Origin: CAZNNH01 sp964574335
GTDB lineage: Bacteria > Acidobacteriota > Vicinamibacteria > Fen-336
Assembly (NCBI GenBank): GCA_964574335.1
Contig: CAZNNH010000281.1
Location: forward strand, 1 to 5,072
Reading direction: 5' to 3'
Length of the DNA: 5,072 nt
Each line of letters starts with the position of its first letter. The first letter of the stretch is position 1. Both the position numbers and the translations under genes were made by a program. The notes under the pieces were generated by a model, which worked only from the letters and a program-made list of their open reading frames with translations, was not told the origin of the DNA and searched no databases. This document shows positions 4,997 to 5,072 of this stretch, piece by piece.

Positions 4997-5072
4997 TGGC
5001 AGGCCAGGAGGGACTCGAACCCCCAACCCCCGGTTTTGGAGACCGGTGCTCCACCAATTGAGCTACTGGCCT
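4997..5072 (-). tRNA. trnW: tRNA-Trp (anticodon CCA), complete with encoded CCA tail
   Basis: Read on the minus strand, a full cloverleaf folds. The 7-bp acceptor stem is perfect (AGGCCAG with CTGGCCT). The D stem is GCTC/GAGC, with the D loop AATTGGTG. The anticodon stem is CCGGT/ACCGG around the loop CTCCAAA, giving anticodon CCA (tryptophan). A 5-base variable loop follows, then a T stem GGGGG/CCCTC (one G-T wobble) with TTCGAGT loop. The discriminator base is G at 5000 and CCA at 4997-4999 is genomically encoded. The 5' base is the last base of the window, so the promoter and any upstream gene (often rpmG or tuf in this cluster) lie outside. It is followed on the same strand by secE after about 34 bases with no terminator, so it is probably cut out of a tRNA-secE-nusG transcript. 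Confidence 0.97.

Noticed and set aside
1..5072. A previously undescribed multi-gene system
   Set aside because: Every gene belongs to the conserved secE-nusG-rplKAJL-rpoB cluster in standard order. Novelty is limited to the RpoB insert and possible RNA control elements.

Overview
The window is a GC-rich bacterial chromosome segment. Every gene reads on the minus strand, so transcription runs from the right end to the left end. It is the universally conserved translation/transcription cluster tRNA-Trp, secE, nusG, rplK (L11), rplA (L1), rplJ (L10), rplL (L7/L12), rpoB. The order and orientation are canonical, and no mobile element, phage gene, CRISPR array or accessory gene is visible.

Layout in transcription order: a complete tRNA-Trp (CCA anticodon, CCA tail encoded) begins at the last base of the window and ends 34-37 bases before secE. 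SecE (translocase subunit) and NusG (elongation factor) follow, 15 bases apart. A 35-base gap leads to rplK. A long 136-base spacer that can fold into three hairpins separates rplK from rplA. A 68-base spacer with two GC-rich hairpins precedes rplJ, a 59-base spacer precedes rplL, and a 132-base spacer with hairpins precedes rpoB. Only the first 559 codons of rpoB are present; the left edge cuts it just before the expected position of the main rifampicin-resistance cluster. No stretch longer than 300 bases lacks a gene.

How the genes fit together: L11, L10 and the L12 oligomer form the GTPase-associated stalk region of the 50S subunit and L1 forms the opposite stalk. RpoB is the RNA polymerase beta subunit, NusG links polymerase to ribosome or Rho, and SecE is part of the SecYEG channel. 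In bacteria such clusters are usually controlled by ribosomal-protein feedback on the mRNA (L1 and L10 as repressors), and the structured spacers seen here are the natural places to look for it.

Organism: high G+C in third codon positions, a tRNA-Trp next to secE and a two-ribbon, eight-cysteine zinc-finger-like insertion in the RpoB protrusion domain. From memory, similar cysteine-rich RpoB inserts occur in Acidobacteriota-like and perhaps Methylomirabilota/Rokubacteria-like lineages, so I lean toward an uncultivated soil or sediment bacterium of that neighbourhood. This is an inference and was not checked by alignment. The most notable features are the RpoB insertion and the structured rplK-rplA and rplL-rpoB spacers. 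I do not see a new multi-gene system.
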